Shown: positions 41,447-51,172, counted from the first letter of the stretch. The stretch is DNA of 64,000 bases from Bacillus sp. Cs-700 (GCF_011082085.1 NZ_CP041063.1:2480001-2544000), one strand, 5' to 3'. Translations and numbers: made by a program. The notes: generated from the letters alone by a model not told the origin.

Positions 41447-43441
41447 TTAAGCATTCGCAACTTCTTTTTTCTCATCTTGCTTAATTAACAATTGAAGCGC
41501 AAGTAGGGCAATAAAGAGCCCAAGTCCCACAAGGTCTGTTGAACCTTCCGGATAGATGAGCATTACGCCTGCCGCTACAGCTGCGATCCGCTCAACAATA
41601 TGTGTGCGACGGTACCAGTAACCAATCATACCTGCGCCAATGCTTATCATACCTGTTAAGGATGTAAAGAGCACCCAGAGAAGGCTTTGCCATGTCGTAT
41701 CAATCATCATGAGCTCAGGTGAGAGCACGAAAATGTATGGAATGATAAACGCGGCGATTGCGAGCTTTGCAGATTGCACGCCTGTTTTAAGAGGCTCTCC
41801 CCCTGACACCCCAGCTGCCGCAAATGCAGCGAGCGCAACCGGCGGTGTAATGTCAGCGACAATGCCAAAATAGAACACAAACATATGCGCTGAAAGCTCA
41901 GGTACAGATAATACGATTAAAGCTGGAGCCGCAATTGTCGATGTAATCACATAGTTTGCCGTCGTAGGTGATCCCATTCCGAGAATAAGCGAGGCGATCA
42001 TTGTGAAGAAAAGCGTGAGCAGCAAATTTTCCCCCGAAAGAGAAACGAGGCTATTCGCGAGCTTTAATCCGAGTCCGGTAAGCGTCACGACACCAACAAT
42101 CATACCCGCTGCAGCCGTTGCAGCCGCTACACCTAAGGCCGTTCGCGCACCGTTCGCAAGAGCATCAATAAAATCACCAATTCCCATGCGCGTTTCTTTA
42201 TTAATCGCTCCTACAATAATCGCAGATAAGATCGCATAAAGAGCTGCACGCGTCACGGACGTACCTGACATTAAAAAGAAGATAACGGCAACGATTGGAA
42301 AAAGAAGATAGATCCTAGCGAGCACGGCTTTTCGGTTTGGCATTTCATCTTCCGTTAATCCTCGTAAGCCAATCCGCTTTGCTTCAAAATGAGTCATAAT
42401 CCAGATTCCTGTAAAATAAAGCAAGGCAGGAATCGTGGCCGCTTTCGCAATTTCCCAGTACGTAATGCCTCCGATAAATTCCACCATAAGAAACGCCGCA
42501 GCGCCCATAATTGGTGGCATAAGCTGGCCACCTGTCGAAGCCGCTGCCTCAACACCACCAGCGAACTCTTTTCGATAACCGAGTCGCTTCATCATTGGGA
42601 TTGTAAACGATCCAGACGTAACAACGTTCGCAACCGAGCTTCCGCTAATCGTTCCTTGAAGCGCACTTGAGAAGATCGCTACTTTTGCAGGACCACCAAC
42701 ACGCTTTCCTGCAATGACTAAGGCGAGATCATTGAAATACTGCCCAACCCCCGTTTTGACGAGAAAAGCGCCAAAGAGAAGGAAGAGGAAAATGAAGGTT
42801 GAAGACACCCCGAGCGGCGTTCCTAAAATTCCTTCTGTCGTATAGTACATGGAGCGAATAATTCGGTCGATGCTTAACCCGCGATGCTGTAGAAATCCAG
42901 GCATATATGGGCCAAGGTACGCATAAAGCAAAAAGATTGATGTAATAATTGTGATTGGCAAGCCAACAACGCGACGAGTGGCTTCTAGCACGAGTACGAT
43001 CGCAAGGAAACCGACGATTAAATCGAGCGTTGTTAAACGCCCCACTCTGAAAACAAGTTCTTCGAAGTTTAGCGGCCAGTACATTCCCACGTATACACCA
43101 ATAATCGCAAGAAGCCCATCGTACCAGGCTACTTGAAACCTTCCTTTTGTTTTATCGCGCAGCTTCTTTTTAGAAGCTGGAAATAAAAGGAAAATAAGAC
43201 CGAGCGCAAATGCTAAGTGAATGGAGCGCTGCAGCTGGGCCGTGAAAACGCCAAATATGGCTGTATAAAGCTGAAATACAGAAAAACCTACAAGCCCGGC
43301 AAGAGCGATCCATCCAATAATACCTGTCAGCCTTCGATGCCCTGCTTCAGGATCGAATTTCGCCATTAGTTCCTGCGTTTGTTCGTCTGTCATCTGCTCT
43401 TTATCTTCCTTCGTTTTCGGAGGCTGATCTTTCTCACTCAA
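41447..43441 (-). CDS. TRAP transporter permease, fused small and large subunits (TAXI type)
   Basis: A 664-residue multi-helix protein joining the 4-TM and 12-TM TRAP subunits. The large-subunit signature FGAFLVKTGVGQYFNDLALV and GTISGSSVANVVTSGSFTIP, then AASTGGQLMPPIMGAAAFLM, are visible; the N-terminal 4-TM part occupies about residues 40-140 after an acidic polar start. Fused permeases pair with TAXI receptors, here encoded two genes upstream. It overlaps the DUF1850 gene by 8 bp. Likely a sodium-coupled uptake system for an organic acid. Confidence 0.92.
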   Translation of the reverse strand: MSEKDQPPKTKEDKEQMTDEQTQELMAKFDPEAGHRRLTGIIGWIALAGLVGFSVFQLYTAIFGVFTAQLQRSIHLAFALGLIFLLFPASKKKLRDKTKGRFQVAWYDGLLAIIGVYVGMYWPLNFEELVFRVGRLTTLDLIVGFLAIVLVLEATRRVVGLPITIITSIFLLYAYLGPYMPGFLQHRGLSIDRIIRSMYYTTEGILGTPLGVSSTFIFLFLLFGAFLVKTGVGQYFNDLALVIAGKRVGGPAKVAIFSSALQGTISGSSVANVVTSGSFTIPMMKRLGYRKEFAGGVEAAASTGGQLMPPIMGAAAFLMVEFIGGITYWEIAKAATIPALLYFTGIWIMTHFEAKRIGLRGLTEDEMPNRKAVLARIYLLFPIVAVIFFLMSGTSVTRAALYAILSAIIVGAINKETRMGIGDFIDALANGARTALGVAAATAAAGMIVGVVTLTGLGLKLANSLVSLSGENLLLTLFFTMIASLILGMGSPTTANYVITSTIAAPALIVLSVPELSAHMFVFYFGIVADITPPVALAAFAAAGVSGGEPLKTGVQSAKLAIAAFIIPYIFVLSPELMMIDTTWQSLLWVLFTSLTGMISIGAGMIGYWYRRTHIVERIAAVAAGVMLIYPEGSTDLVGLGLFIALLALQLLIKQDEKKEVANA

Positions 43442-43988
43442 GTACGTTCACTCCTTTCATCCATTGCCATAAACTAATGTTTTCTGATTCAAGATGAAGC
43501 CATGATCCTGGTTCGATAATCCGACTTAATTCAATTTCTTTATCTTGTACAAGAAGGACGTGGTTGGCTACAACCTGTCCCGTTCTAAGGTCAATAAACG
43601 GAAACTTCCGGTTCATATCTTTGATTTTATATCCCTCTTCATCTTGGACAAAGCGCTCTCCTGCATCTGCATGAGAAGGCATGCCGATCGCGAAATTCTC
43701 ATACGCCAGTTCATACTGCACAATTTCACCCGCTTCCGATACATAATACGATTCTTGCACCGGCGTTTTGTGAACGGAGTGTGTGTAGCGAATGTCAAAG
43801 TTCGCTGGATCATCTTCAAATGGCACATACGCAATTACTTTCCCGGTCTCTCCCTTTTCAAGAGCCACTACGGGAAAAAACGGATAAAGAAAAACGATTA
43901 AGATGAGTACAAGGGCGATCGACGTTTGATACAAAAACTGTTTTGTTGAATCAGAAGGTTTCATCGTAAGAAGACGCAGGCTTTTCAC
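43434..43988 (-). CDS. DUF1850 protein of the TAXI-TRAP system
   Basis: A 184-residue membrane-anchored protein (helix about 18-42) with an outer domain having FDIRYTHSVHKTPVQESYYV and EGYKIKDMNRKFPF. DUF1850 proteins usually lie between TAXI receptor and fused permease genes, exactly as here; a role in transport assembly is inferred from that. The start is GTG at 43988 or ATG eight codons in; neither has a strong ribosome binding site. Confidence 0.85.
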   Translation of the reverse strand: MKSLRLLTMKPSDSTKQFLYQTSIALVLILIVFLYPFFPVVALEKGETGKVIAYVPFEDDPANFDIRYTHSVHKTPVQESYYVSEAGEIVQYELAYENFAIGMPSHADAGERFVQDEEGYKIKDMNRKFPFIDLRTGQVVANHVLLVQDKEIELSRIIEPGSWLHLESENISLWQWMKGVNVLE

Positions 43989-44023
43989 CTGCGTCCGTCA
44001 CATCCTTTTTTATAGATTCTTGC

Positions 44024-44998
44024 TCACTCGACACCTTTTTCATCAAAATATTTCTTAGCACCAGGATGAAGATCAATGCCAACACCCTCTAGTGCGGAAT
44101 CAGCTGTAATGAACTCCCCTTTTGCGTGGGTGATTTTATCAGAGTTATCAAAGATCGCTTTCGTCACTTGATACACGTAATCTTCATCAAGATCTGAACG
44201 AGCAACAAGCATCGCAAGAACGGCAACTGTTTTTACATCGCTCTCAAGGCCATAAGTTCCGCTTTTCACCGTATCTTCTGCATAGTACGGATGCTCTTCA
44301 ATCAGCTTATCGATTTTATCTTGTTCGATTGGTAGGATTGTCACCTGCTTTTGTGCAGATAGTCCTTCGACTGCCCCTGTCGGAGTACCTGATGTAATAA
44401 AGGCAGCGTCAATTGTACCGTCTTGAATACCTTCTGTTGACTCATCGAATGCAAGGTGCTGCGCATCGATATCGTCCATTGTGATGTCATGAGCTGCAAG
44501 CACTTGCTCCGCATTCGCGTATGTTCCACTTCCTGGGGCTCCAACCGATACTTTCTTTCCTTTTAATTCATCTACAGAGGCAATGCCGCTTTCCTCAAGC
44601 GTTACGATTTGAATGGTTTCAGGATAAAGCGTTCCAATTGCCTGGATATTGTCTACTTTTCCATCTTCAAACATCAGTTCACCGTTTGTTGCATAAGCTG
44701 CGATATCTGTTTGCGTAAACGCAACGTCTGCATCGCCATCTTGGAGAATCTGCATGTTTTCAACAGAAGCACCAGAGGACTGAGCATTTGCACTTTCAAT
44801 ATCTGTTTCATCTTGAATAATATTCGCAAGCTCACCACCTAGAGGAAAATAAGTTCCTCCCGTACCACCAGTCAATAAACTTAGCTCTGAAGGGGATCCG
44901 TTCGCTTCTCCTTCTGAATCAGACCCTCCACAAGCACCGAGTATCATTGCCATCGATAGCACGACGACAAACAAACTCATCAACTTTTTCTTTCCCAT
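44024..44998 (-). CDS. TAXI family TRAP transporter substrate-binding lipoprotein
   Basis: The outer binding protein of the TRAP system. I start at MGKKKLMSLFVVVLSMAMIL (ATG 44996-44998), where GGGGGAG is well spaced. It has a lipoprotein signal with the lipobox LGAC, then the TAXI motifs SLLTGGTGGTYFPLGGELAN and SVGAPGSGTYANAEQVL. The 324-residue size fits. TAXI proteins often bind dicarboxylates or glutamate; the ligand here is not known. Confidence 0.93.
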   Translation of the reverse strand: MGKKKLMSLFVVVLSMAMILGACGGSDSEGEANGSPSELSLLTGGTGGTYFPLGGELANIIQDETDIESANAQSSGASVENMQILQDGDADVAFTQTDIAAYATNGELMFEDGKVDNIQAIGTLYPETIQIVTLEESGIASVDELKGKKVSVGAPGSGTYANAEQVLAAHDITMDDIDAQHLAFDESTEGIQDGTIDAAFITSGTPTGAVEGLSAQKQVTILPIEQDKIDKLIEEHPYYAEDTVKSGTYGLESDVKTVAVLAMLVARSDLDEDYVYQVTKAIFDNSDKITHAKGEFITADSALEGVGIDLHPGAKKYFDEKGVE

Positions 44999-45232
44999 GC
45001 CATTCTCCCCCTTCAATAATTAGAAAATTTCAAATTTACTATACCATATTGTTCCTGTAATTGGTACAGGCTGCTCAAGTACAACGCCTCACACGAAATC
45101 TGTACTAATACAAAAAAATCCACGTTTCTACTTCATTCGTTTTTTTTCGACTAGAAATCTTAGTTCAAGTTCTGTCGAAAGAACACGAAATCGCATAAAA
45201 ACATGGATTTCAACTTGTGGTTTTTTATCAAT

Positions 45233-45595
45233 TTAATCAGATATTCCCCAGTTTTGCAGTGTTGCTTGTCGAATCATCGTCTCAGGGGTAAAAATAAATG
45301 TCCATGGTACAGCTGTGTTCGCTTGCACCGTTAGCTCGTGAGTAAAACGCTTCTCCGCTATAAGCGTATTCTGTTCAAAATAAGACAGCAAACGGTCTTC
45401 GAGCTTCCAGTCATCTCTGCCATTTACGATACAGACAGATGCGAGTAAGTCATTTCGGTGGTTGAACGCAATCCGAACCGGAATAAACTGTAACTTGCCC
45501 TTTTGTATCGGATGCTTTGCATAAATGTCCTGATACATTTTACGATCGCGATCCGCAATCGTACGATCCCACTTTTCCTCAAAGATCAGCGTCAC
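45233..45595 (-). CDS. SLAP domain protein
   Basis: A 120-residue protein with the SLAP-type core GKLQFIPVRIAFNHRNDLLA, SVCIVNG and a C-terminal VPWTFIFTPETM. SLAP domains occur with S-layer assembly and secretion in bacilli. No signal peptide is seen, so it is probably cytoplasmic. It overlaps the upstream aromatic acid exporter gene by 17 bp. Confidence 0.7.
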   Translation of the reverse strand: MTLIFEEKWDRTIADRDRKMYQDIYAKHPIQKGKLQFIPVRIAFNHRNDLLASVCIVNGRDDWKLEDRLLSYFEQNTLIAEKRFTHELTVQANTAVPWTFIFTPETMIRQATLQNWGISD

Positions 45596-46640
45596 GTTTA
45601 TCCCCCCTACTTTTGTACCTTTTCTCTTTCTCCACTAAAATTGACAGATCATCAATCACATCATTTAAAGATAATAATTCAAAGATTACAATCATCTTTC
45701 CGGTAAAATGATGACGCGGATCAGTTGTTTCATCCCTTGTGTCATCAAGATCGTGAAACAACTGATCAAGTTTTTCAATGCTTTTCAAATGCGCTTCTGA
45801 ATTCTGGACAGAAGGATTGTGAAACGCTTTTGAAATCGAACGACCTGCTTCAATAATAATACGATGATCGTCTTGATCAATTGTGTTTTTCGTATCGGTA
45901 AACAACATATTGCCAAGATGGTACAGGATCTTCTGTAAGTATTCGAGCTTTTTTAAGACAACTGAAAAACTACGCACTTCATGAATGCTGTGCCTGCGAT
46001 ATTTCCACTCTTCTCGCTGATATGAAATCAATTTATACGTTCGTTCAAGATCGCGACTTAATCGCTGGTAAACAAGTGTCTGTCTTTTGGCATGGGGCAG
46101 GTCAATAATAATTTGGTCTAATAAATCACCTGCATTTTTGTACAGACGCTTAACAGCCTGATTGATCATCGTATGGAATTTAGGGGGCATCACAAAATAG
46201 TTAACAGCCGTTGAAACGACAATGCCGATTAACGTCGTACTGAGTCTGCCCACAAAAGAGGTCATATAATCGCCTGTTGTATCTGGAATCATCGCCACAG
46301 CTGTGAGCGTTGCGACGAGCATCCCGTCATCAAGCCCAAGCTTATGACAGGCGATTAGCGTGAAGGTTGCGGCTAACGCAAACGTGAAGGGCGATTGATG
46401 TAAAAAAGATTCAAACAGCATCGCAAATCCAGCGCCGATCGCCGCGGCAGGAAAGCGCACAAGTCCTTTTTTAATGGAATCAGATGCCGTCGGTTCAACG
46501 GTTACAATCGCGGTGATGACCGCAAAAAGAACAGGTAACCCAAGGGCATCACAAATCCAGGCGGTCAGAAATGCCGCCAGTCCTGTTTTTAAAATACGTC
46601 CACCAACAAATTTAAATACTTTATGCTTAATGTCTATCAT
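45579..46640 (-). CDS. Aromatic acid exporter family protein (ArAE_1)
   Basis: A 353-residue protein with an N-terminal membrane domain of about five to six helices (ALGLPVLFAVITAIVTVEPT; LIACHKLGLDDGMLVATLTA; TLIGIVVSTAVNYFVMPPKF) and a long cytoplasmic helical C-terminus. This is the YqjA/YgaE-type architecture in bacilli. Substrate is unknown; efflux of aromatic acids is only the family name. Confidence 0.85.
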   Translation of the reverse strand: MIDIKHKVFKFVGGRILKTGLAAFLTAWICDALGLPVLFAVITAIVTVEPTASDSIKKGLVRFPAAAIGAGFAMLFESFLHQSPFTFALAATFTLIACHKLGLDDGMLVATLTAVAMIPDTTGDYMTSFVGRLSTTLIGIVVSTAVNYFVMPPKFHTMINQAVKRLYKNAGDLLDQIIIDLPHAKRQTLVYQRLSRDLERTYKLISYQREEWKYRRHSIHEVRSFSVVLKKLEYLQKILYHLGNMLFTDTKNTIDQDDHRIIIEAGRSISKAFHNPSVQNSEAHLKSIEKLDQLFHDLDDTRDETTDPRHHFTGKMIVIFELLSLNDVIDDLSILVEKEKRYKSRGDKRDADL

Positions 46641-46745
46641 TCGTATCAGTCCGTTTCTATTCCTTCATTATAACGTACGCTCATGGTTTACATGAACCCA
46701 TTTTCCACTTATTGTTTAATTAATTCGGATAGAAGGAGAGCGGTT

Positions 46746-47369
46746 ATGAATCAGTATGCTGGCATTGACTTATCAGGACCATCAAACACGAAAGATACAT
46801 CACTAGCGATTTTCGAGGGGAACGCTGCACAACTTTCATTTGTGCAGTTATTTGAAGGCGCGACGGATGAAAAAATCTATGAGCAATTCAGAGGCAAAAA
46901 AGATGTAACGATCGGGATAGATGCGCCACTTTCCTATCAACCAGGTGGCGGCGATCGTCCATCCGACCGTGCCCTCAGACAGCGGATTGTGAAAGCCGGG
47001 ATGCGAAGCGGCTCAATTATGACACCGACGATGACTCGGATGGTATATTTAACATTAAGAGGGATTTCGCTCTCCAGAGGTCTTGAAGCGAATGCCCATA
47101 TCGTTGAGGTTCATCCTGGAGCTGCGATTGGATTACGCGCGCGTTCCGAAGCCGTTCACGCCTACAAAACAGACATTGACTCACGCTATGAGCTAAGAAA
47201 CTTTCTCGAGAGCGAAGGGATGACCGGAATTCCAGAAAAAGCGCTTCAGTCCTCGCACTCTTTTGATGCCTGCCTGGCTGCGTATGCCGCCTGGAAATGG
47301 CATGAAGGAAAATCAGAGTTTCTCTATCAAGCGGAACCCCCGTTTCACCCATTTGATATGAGTTGTTAA
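46746..47369 (+). CDS. DUF429 family protein
   Basis: A 207-residue protein starting MNQYAGIDLSGPSNTKDTSL (ATG 46746, GAAGGAGAG 5 bases before); the upstream frame has no site. The GIDLSGP and GIDAPLSYQ motifs give an RNase H-like nuclease fold with conserved Asp residues, and the C-terminus has HSFDACLAAYAAWKWHEG. Function is not established. Confidence 0.85.
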   Translation: MNQYAGIDLSGPSNTKDTSLAIFEGNAAQLSFVQLFEGATDEKIYEQFRGKKDVTIGIDAPLSYQPGGGDRPSDRALRQRIVKAGMRSGSIMTPTMTRMVYLTLRGISLSRGLEANAHIVEVHPGAAIGLRARSEAVHAYKTDIDSRYELRNFLESEGMTGIPEKALQSSHSFDACLAAYAAWKWHEGKSEFLYQAEPPFHPFDMSC

Positions 47370-47391
47370 CATAAGAAGCTTTTGACATACG

Positions 47392-47421
47392 AAAAAACCC
47401 TGCGTACTAGTTACGTAGGGT
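47392..47421 (-). terminator. Terminator of the small membrane gene
   Basis: Minus strand ACCCTACGTAA / TTACGTAGGG-like stem (ACCCTACGTAACTAGTACGC then AGGGT) followed by U-run; overlaps the gene's last codons. Confidence 0.75.
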
Positions 47422-47601
47422 CTCATCAAAGACTTTTGGAACGACGTCGCGAACGACAATATAAAATATTCCTATAAAAAATGCTGTAATTGCCATCGCA
47501 AATGAAGGAAACACATCCCACTCACGGTCCATGCCCCACCCACTGAGCATCGCTCCTGAAAACGTGCCAATCATATAGCAAAACGGAATCCACCATTTCA
47601 T
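47407..47601 (-). CDS. Small membrane protein, 64 residues
   Basis: Not recognised beyond its layout: a first helix (about 4-22, WWIPFCYMIGTFSGAMLS) and a second (about 32-53, FAMAITAFFIGIFYIVV) with a conserved-looking WGMDREWD turn. I start at MKWWIP (ATG 47599-47601), as GAGGTG is then 9 bases away. Confidence 0.65.
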   Translation of the reverse strand: MKWWIPFCYMIGTFSGAMLSGWGMDREWDVFPSFAMAITAFFIGIFYIVVRDVVPKVFDETLRN

Positions 47602-47656
47602 TTTGACGATCACCTCAGAAATGATATACCCCGTTTCGACAATTTCCGAACCTTTT

Positions 47657-48130
47657 TTAGAGCATTTCCTCGATATCTTCCTTTAAATCACTCGGCTCAG
47701 TCTTAGGTTCATAGCGTTTTACAACCTCACCATTTTGATTTACGAGAAACTTCGTAAAGTTCCATGGAATATCACCGTGTTCGATTCCTGGCGCTTCCTG
47801 CGTTAAATACTTGTATAAAGGATGAGCATTTACACCGTTCACATCGATTTTAGCGAACATTGGAAAACTGACGCCATAGTTTATTGAACAGAATTCCTCA
47901 ATATCTTCCTGCGATCCAGGTTCCTGCTCGCCAAACTGGTTACAAGGAAATCCTAGAATTTCAAAAGGCTTGTCTTCAAGCGACGTATACAGCTCCTGGA
48001 GCCCTTCATATTGTGGGGTTAACCCACATTTGCTTGCCGTATTGACAATTAGAAGAACCTTTCCGCTATATTCTGAAAGCGGCATTTCTTTCCCTTGAAG
48101 CGTTTCTGCAGTGAATGAATGGACAGTCAT
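47657..48130 (-). CDS. bsaA: Glutathione peroxidase family thiol peroxidase
   Basis: Reduces peroxides. The 157-residue protein has the active-site cysteine in NTASKCGLTPQYEGLQELY (Cys 36, in place of selenocysteine), the resolving-type ILGFPCNQFGEQEPG and the Trp/Asn region IPWNFTKFLVNQNG. Bacillus enzymes of this family use thioredoxin or bacillithiol rather than glutathione. AGGAGGGG precedes the ATG. Confidence 0.93.
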   Translation of the reverse strand: MTVHSFTAETLQGKEMPLSEYSGKVLLIVNTASKCGLTPQYEGLQELYTSLEDKPFEILGFPCNQFGEQEPGSQEDIEEFCSINYGVSFPMFAKIDVNGVNAHPLYKYLTQEAPGIEHGDIPWNFTKFLVNQNGEVVKRYEPKTEPSDLKEDIEEML

Positions 48131-48194
48131 GTTACCCCTCCTAAGTCATTGTCTCACTCAACTTTTATCATAGTTAAGAAAAGAGTGCTAGCAT

Positions 48195-49250
48195 TTAGCG
48201 CGCTCGTGCAATGATCCCATTATGCACCTTAATATAACCGTGTCTAACAATATCCATCCCGTTCTCATAAGCATAGAGCCCCATCTGACGGATATCCATA
48301 AGCTCACGATATGTGTGGTTCATCATATCGGCCATGACGTGATAATAAATACGTGACTTCATTTGATTGCGAGGCGTCGTCATGATCACATACCCATTAT
48401 CCTTCACAAACTTTCGATGCCAGTCTAGTATCGCTGGTTTATGCTCATCAGGTACATGCTCAAGCAAACCAACGCTCAACACAATATCAAACTCTTTATG
48501 AAAATCGAGGTCGCGGATATCTTTTACAAGATAGCTAATAGTCATCTGATCTTTGTACCAAACCTTGGGACCGCCGGTTTGTGGATTTGTACCGAGAAAA
48601 GGATACGAATTTGGAAAATGACCAAAACGATCCGTTTTACAAAACGCATCATAGTCGACCATGACAACTTCTCCACCTGGGTACATCGCATGAAGCTGCA
48701 TCGCCTCATATCCTTCCGCAGCGCCAAGAAAGAGAATACGAGGGTTTTTCACATCAAGCCCTTCAAAAAGAGCTCGCTTTCCTCTCGGATCCCAGATTCC
48801 ATCTTCTATTCGGTGCACATAGTTCCAAAGAGACAGGCGAACCATCTCCCCTAGCCCATGCTTCACATCGCGGAGATGAAAGCCTTTGAAACCATCTTTC
48901 AGAGACGTTTTTAACCGCTGCTGTTCAGCTGGAACATCCTGCATGAAAAGGTTATGGAACGAGCGGTTAAAGTACTCCCAAGACGTTTTGACCGGCATAT
49001 CCTGCTCATGCTCCGCTTCCCAATCCTTCCGTTCTTTTGCAAGCTTCTTTACTTCAAATGGCCTCCCTACCTGTTTCCATGACAGTTGTGACCAGTCACG
49101 AACAACATTAGCATTTACAAAACGATCCAACTGTTCATTACGAGGATTTCTTAAATCAACGCGATAGCTTGGCATGAGCGCTGTGTACTCAAAGTCCTGT
49201 TCAGAAAAAGGGTGTTCGGGCGTTATTGAAGCAAGTTCCAATTGCGTCAC
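48195..49250 (-). CDS. Class I SAM-dependent methyltransferase
   Basis: A 351-residue protein with a C-terminal Rossmann methyltransferase domain: motif I RILFLGAAEGYEAMQLHAMY (about 175), an acidic strand GGEVVMVDYDAF, motif IV FDIVLSVGLLEHVPDEHKPA and VKDNGYVIMTTPRNQMKSRI. The first 150 residues are polar and not recognised. The glycine loop is less typical (GAAEGYE). Substrate unknown. It diverges from the radical SAM gene. Confidence 0.85.
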   Translation of the reverse strand: MTQLELASITPEHPFSEQDFEYTALMPSYRVDLRNPRNEQLDRFVNANVVRDWSQLSWKQVGRPFEVKKLAKERKDWEAEHEQDMPVKTSWEYFNRSFHNLFMQDVPAEQQRLKTSLKDGFKGFHLRDVKHGLGEMVRLSLWNYVHRIEDGIWDPRGKRALFEGLDVKNPRILFLGAAEGYEAMQLHAMYPGGEVVMVDYDAFCKTDRFGHFPNSYPFLGTNPQTGGPKVWYKDQMTISYLVKDIRDLDFHKEFDIVLSVGLLEHVPDEHKPAILDWHRKFVKDNGYVIMTTPRNQMKSRIYYHVMADMMNHTYRELMDIRQMGLYAYENGMDIVRHGYIKVHNGIIARAR

Positions 49251-49350
49251 TCCCCAGTTTTTGTTTATTTTCTCACGTAAGCGCTTTCATTACAAATATT
49301 TTCCGAATTATTAGACGTATTTTTCTTAAGAAAAGAACCCATTCTGGTGA

Positions 49351-49356
49351 TATAAT
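49351..49356 (+). promoter_or_regulatory. Extended -10 promoter element of the radical SAM gene
   Basis: TGATATAAT: TATAAT at 49351-49356 with the extended TG one base upstream; no good -35. It lies 33 bp before the start codon. Confidence 0.5.
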
Positions 49357-49388
49357 GAGAAGATTAACAATGCAGGAGTTGGAAAATA

Positions 49389-50993
49389 ATGAAGATTGTT
49401 GTAAGTACGTTAAATGCGAAGTTTATTCACACATGTCTCGCATTGCGTTACCTAAAAGCCTCCGCTGCCCCTGACTACGATGTACAGATGGCAGAATATA
49501 CGATTAAAGATCCCATTATGAATATCGTTAGTGATCTTCACAGTATGAAAGCTGATGTGATTGGCTTTAGCTGCTACATCTGGAACATTGAGGAGACCAT
49601 TCCCGTCATTGAAATGTTAAAAAAAGTGAATCCTTCCCTTACGATTGTACTTGGCGGACCAGAAGTGTCATATGATGTGTATGAGTGGCTTGATCGCATT
49701 CCACAGGCCGACTACATTGTTATGGGCGAAGGAGAAGTGACGTTTAAAGAACTTCTTCACTCTATTGAAATGGGAAGCTCTGTTGAAAATGTAAAAGGCA
49801 TCGCTTATCGAAAAGATGGAGAGAACCAGATTAATCCACCAGCACCAAAGCTTAGCCTAAGCGAAATTCCATCTCCGTTTCGATTCGAAGAAGATCTTGC
49901 TGATCTCGGTCGTCGCGTCACCTATGTGGAAACGAGTCGCGGCTGTCCGTATTCCTGCCAGTTCTGTTTATCTTCAATTGAATTCGGCGTTAGATACTTT
50001 CCTGTCGAACGAATGAAGGAAGAGCTGCGCTTCTTAATGGACAACGGAGCAAAGACGATTAAATTCGTGGATCGAACCTTTAACATTAGACGAAATTATG
50101 CAATCGATATGTTCCAATTTCTGATTGATGAGCATCGCCCTGGCTGCGTTTTCCAGTTTGAAATTACCGCTGACATAATGCGTCCTGAAGTACTCGAATT
50201 TCTCAACCGCGAAGCTCCGTCCGGTCTCTTTCGCTTTGAGATCGGAATTCAGTCTACAAATGACGCAACGAATGAAATCGTCATGCGGAAACAAAATTTT
50301 GAAAAGCTCGCTAGAACGGTAACGATGGTAAAAGACGGGGGTAAAATTGATCAGCATCTTGATTTAATCGCTGGCCTTCCCGAAGAAGATTATGCTTCGT
50401 TTCGTAAAACATTTAACGACGTCTTCTCATTTCGTCCTGAAGAGCTTCAGCTCGGCTTTTTAAAAATGCTGCGTGGCACCGGTGTACGACTGAGTGCTGA
50501 AAAACACGGCTATCTTTACATGGACAATGCCCCTTATGAAATTCTCGGCAATAACGTTCTTTCTTTTGATGACGTTATTCGCATTAAACAGGTTGAAGAT
50601 GTGCTCGAAAAATACTGGAATGATCACCGAATGGATGCAACGATTGAATATCTTGTAACGGAGGTTTTTTCATCGCCATTTGATTTCTTTCAGGCATTTG
50701 GTAGCTATTGGGAAGGAAAAGGCTGGTCACGAATCGGCCATCAGCTTGAAGATCTTTTCCGACGGCTTGCTGATTTTATTAAGATGCATGCGCCTCATCA
50801 CCATGAACATGTATCCACGCTAATGAAAATCGATTATTTATCAAACTCAAAGCAAAAACCGCGAACCGTTTGGTGGAGCGACCGGTTAGAAAAAGAATCA
50901 GAAGCTGCTTTATTGAGGCTTGTTAGCGAACAACCCGCTATCCTTGGCTCCTCCTACCAATCAGTAAGTCTATCAGAGCGAGAGCTTCATTAG
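49389..50993 (+). CDS. B12-binding domain radical SAM protein (DUF4080 type), ended early by an in-frame TAG
   Basis: The 534-residue frame has a cobalamin-binding domain (about 1-135: DVIGFSCYIWNIEETIPVIE, VLGGPEVSYD), the radical SAM cluster motif CPYSCQFC near residue 185, and the DUF4080 region. A TAG at 50991-50993 follows SERELH. The same frame then stays open for 46 more codons with protein-like sequence (HTVIELLPRS..., LLVHYHPKTNERNLFYGKLP) to TAG at 51134. A full product would have 581 residues, usual for this family. So the gene has lost its C-terminal strand region by a nonsense change, or the TAG is read through, or the base is wrong. Confidence 0.88.
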   Translation: MKIVVSTLNAKFIHTCLALRYLKASAAPDYDVQMAEYTIKDPIMNIVSDLHSMKADVIGFSCYIWNIEETIPVIEMLKKVNPSLTIVLGGPEVSYDVYEWLDRIPQADYIVMGEGEVTFKELLHSIEMGSSVENVKGIAYRKDGENQINPPAPKLSLSEIPSPFRFEEDLADLGRRVTYVETSRGCPYSCQFCLSSIEFGVRYFPVERMKEELRFLMDNGAKTIKFVDRTFNIRRNYAIDMFQFLIDEHRPGCVFQFEITADIMRPEVLEFLNREAPSGLFRFEIGIQSTNDATNEIVMRKQNFEKLARTVTMVKDGGKIDQHLDLIAGLPEEDYASFRKTFNDVFSFRPEELQLGFLKMLRGTGVRLSAEKHGYLYMDNAPYEILGNNVLSFDDVIRIKQVEDVLEKYWNDHRMDATIEYLVTEVFSSPFDFFQAFGSYWEGKGWSRIGHQLEDLFRRLADFIKMHAPHHHEHVSTLMKIDYLSNSKQKPRTVWWSDRLEKESEAALLRLVSEQPAILGSSYQSVSLSERELH

Positions 50994-51134
50994 CACACTG
51001 TCATTGAGCTTTTACCTCGTTCTATAAATGGGCAAGCAGAGCAAACAATTTTACTTGTTCACTATCATCCAAAAACGAATGAGCGGAACTTATTTTATGG
51101 GAAACTTCCTGCCGATTCTTCTATTGCGATGTAG
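50994..51134 (+). pseudogene. Separated C-terminal end of the radical SAM protein
   Basis: In frame with the gene at 49389 after its TAG codon: HTVIELLPRSINGQAEQTIL, LVHYHPKTNERNLFYGK, LPADSSIAM then TAG. It has no start codon or ribosome binding site of its own and is followed directly by the terminator at 51139, so it is the original 3' end of the gene. Confidence 0.75.
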
Positions 51135-51138
51135 ATTC

Positions 51139-51172
51139 ACAAAGGCATTTCGATGTTTTCGAAATGCCTTTT
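51139..51172 (+). terminator. Terminator of the radical SAM gene
   Basis: AAAGGCATTTCGA / TCGAAATGCCTTT stem with T-run, just behind the second stop codon. Confidence 0.88.
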
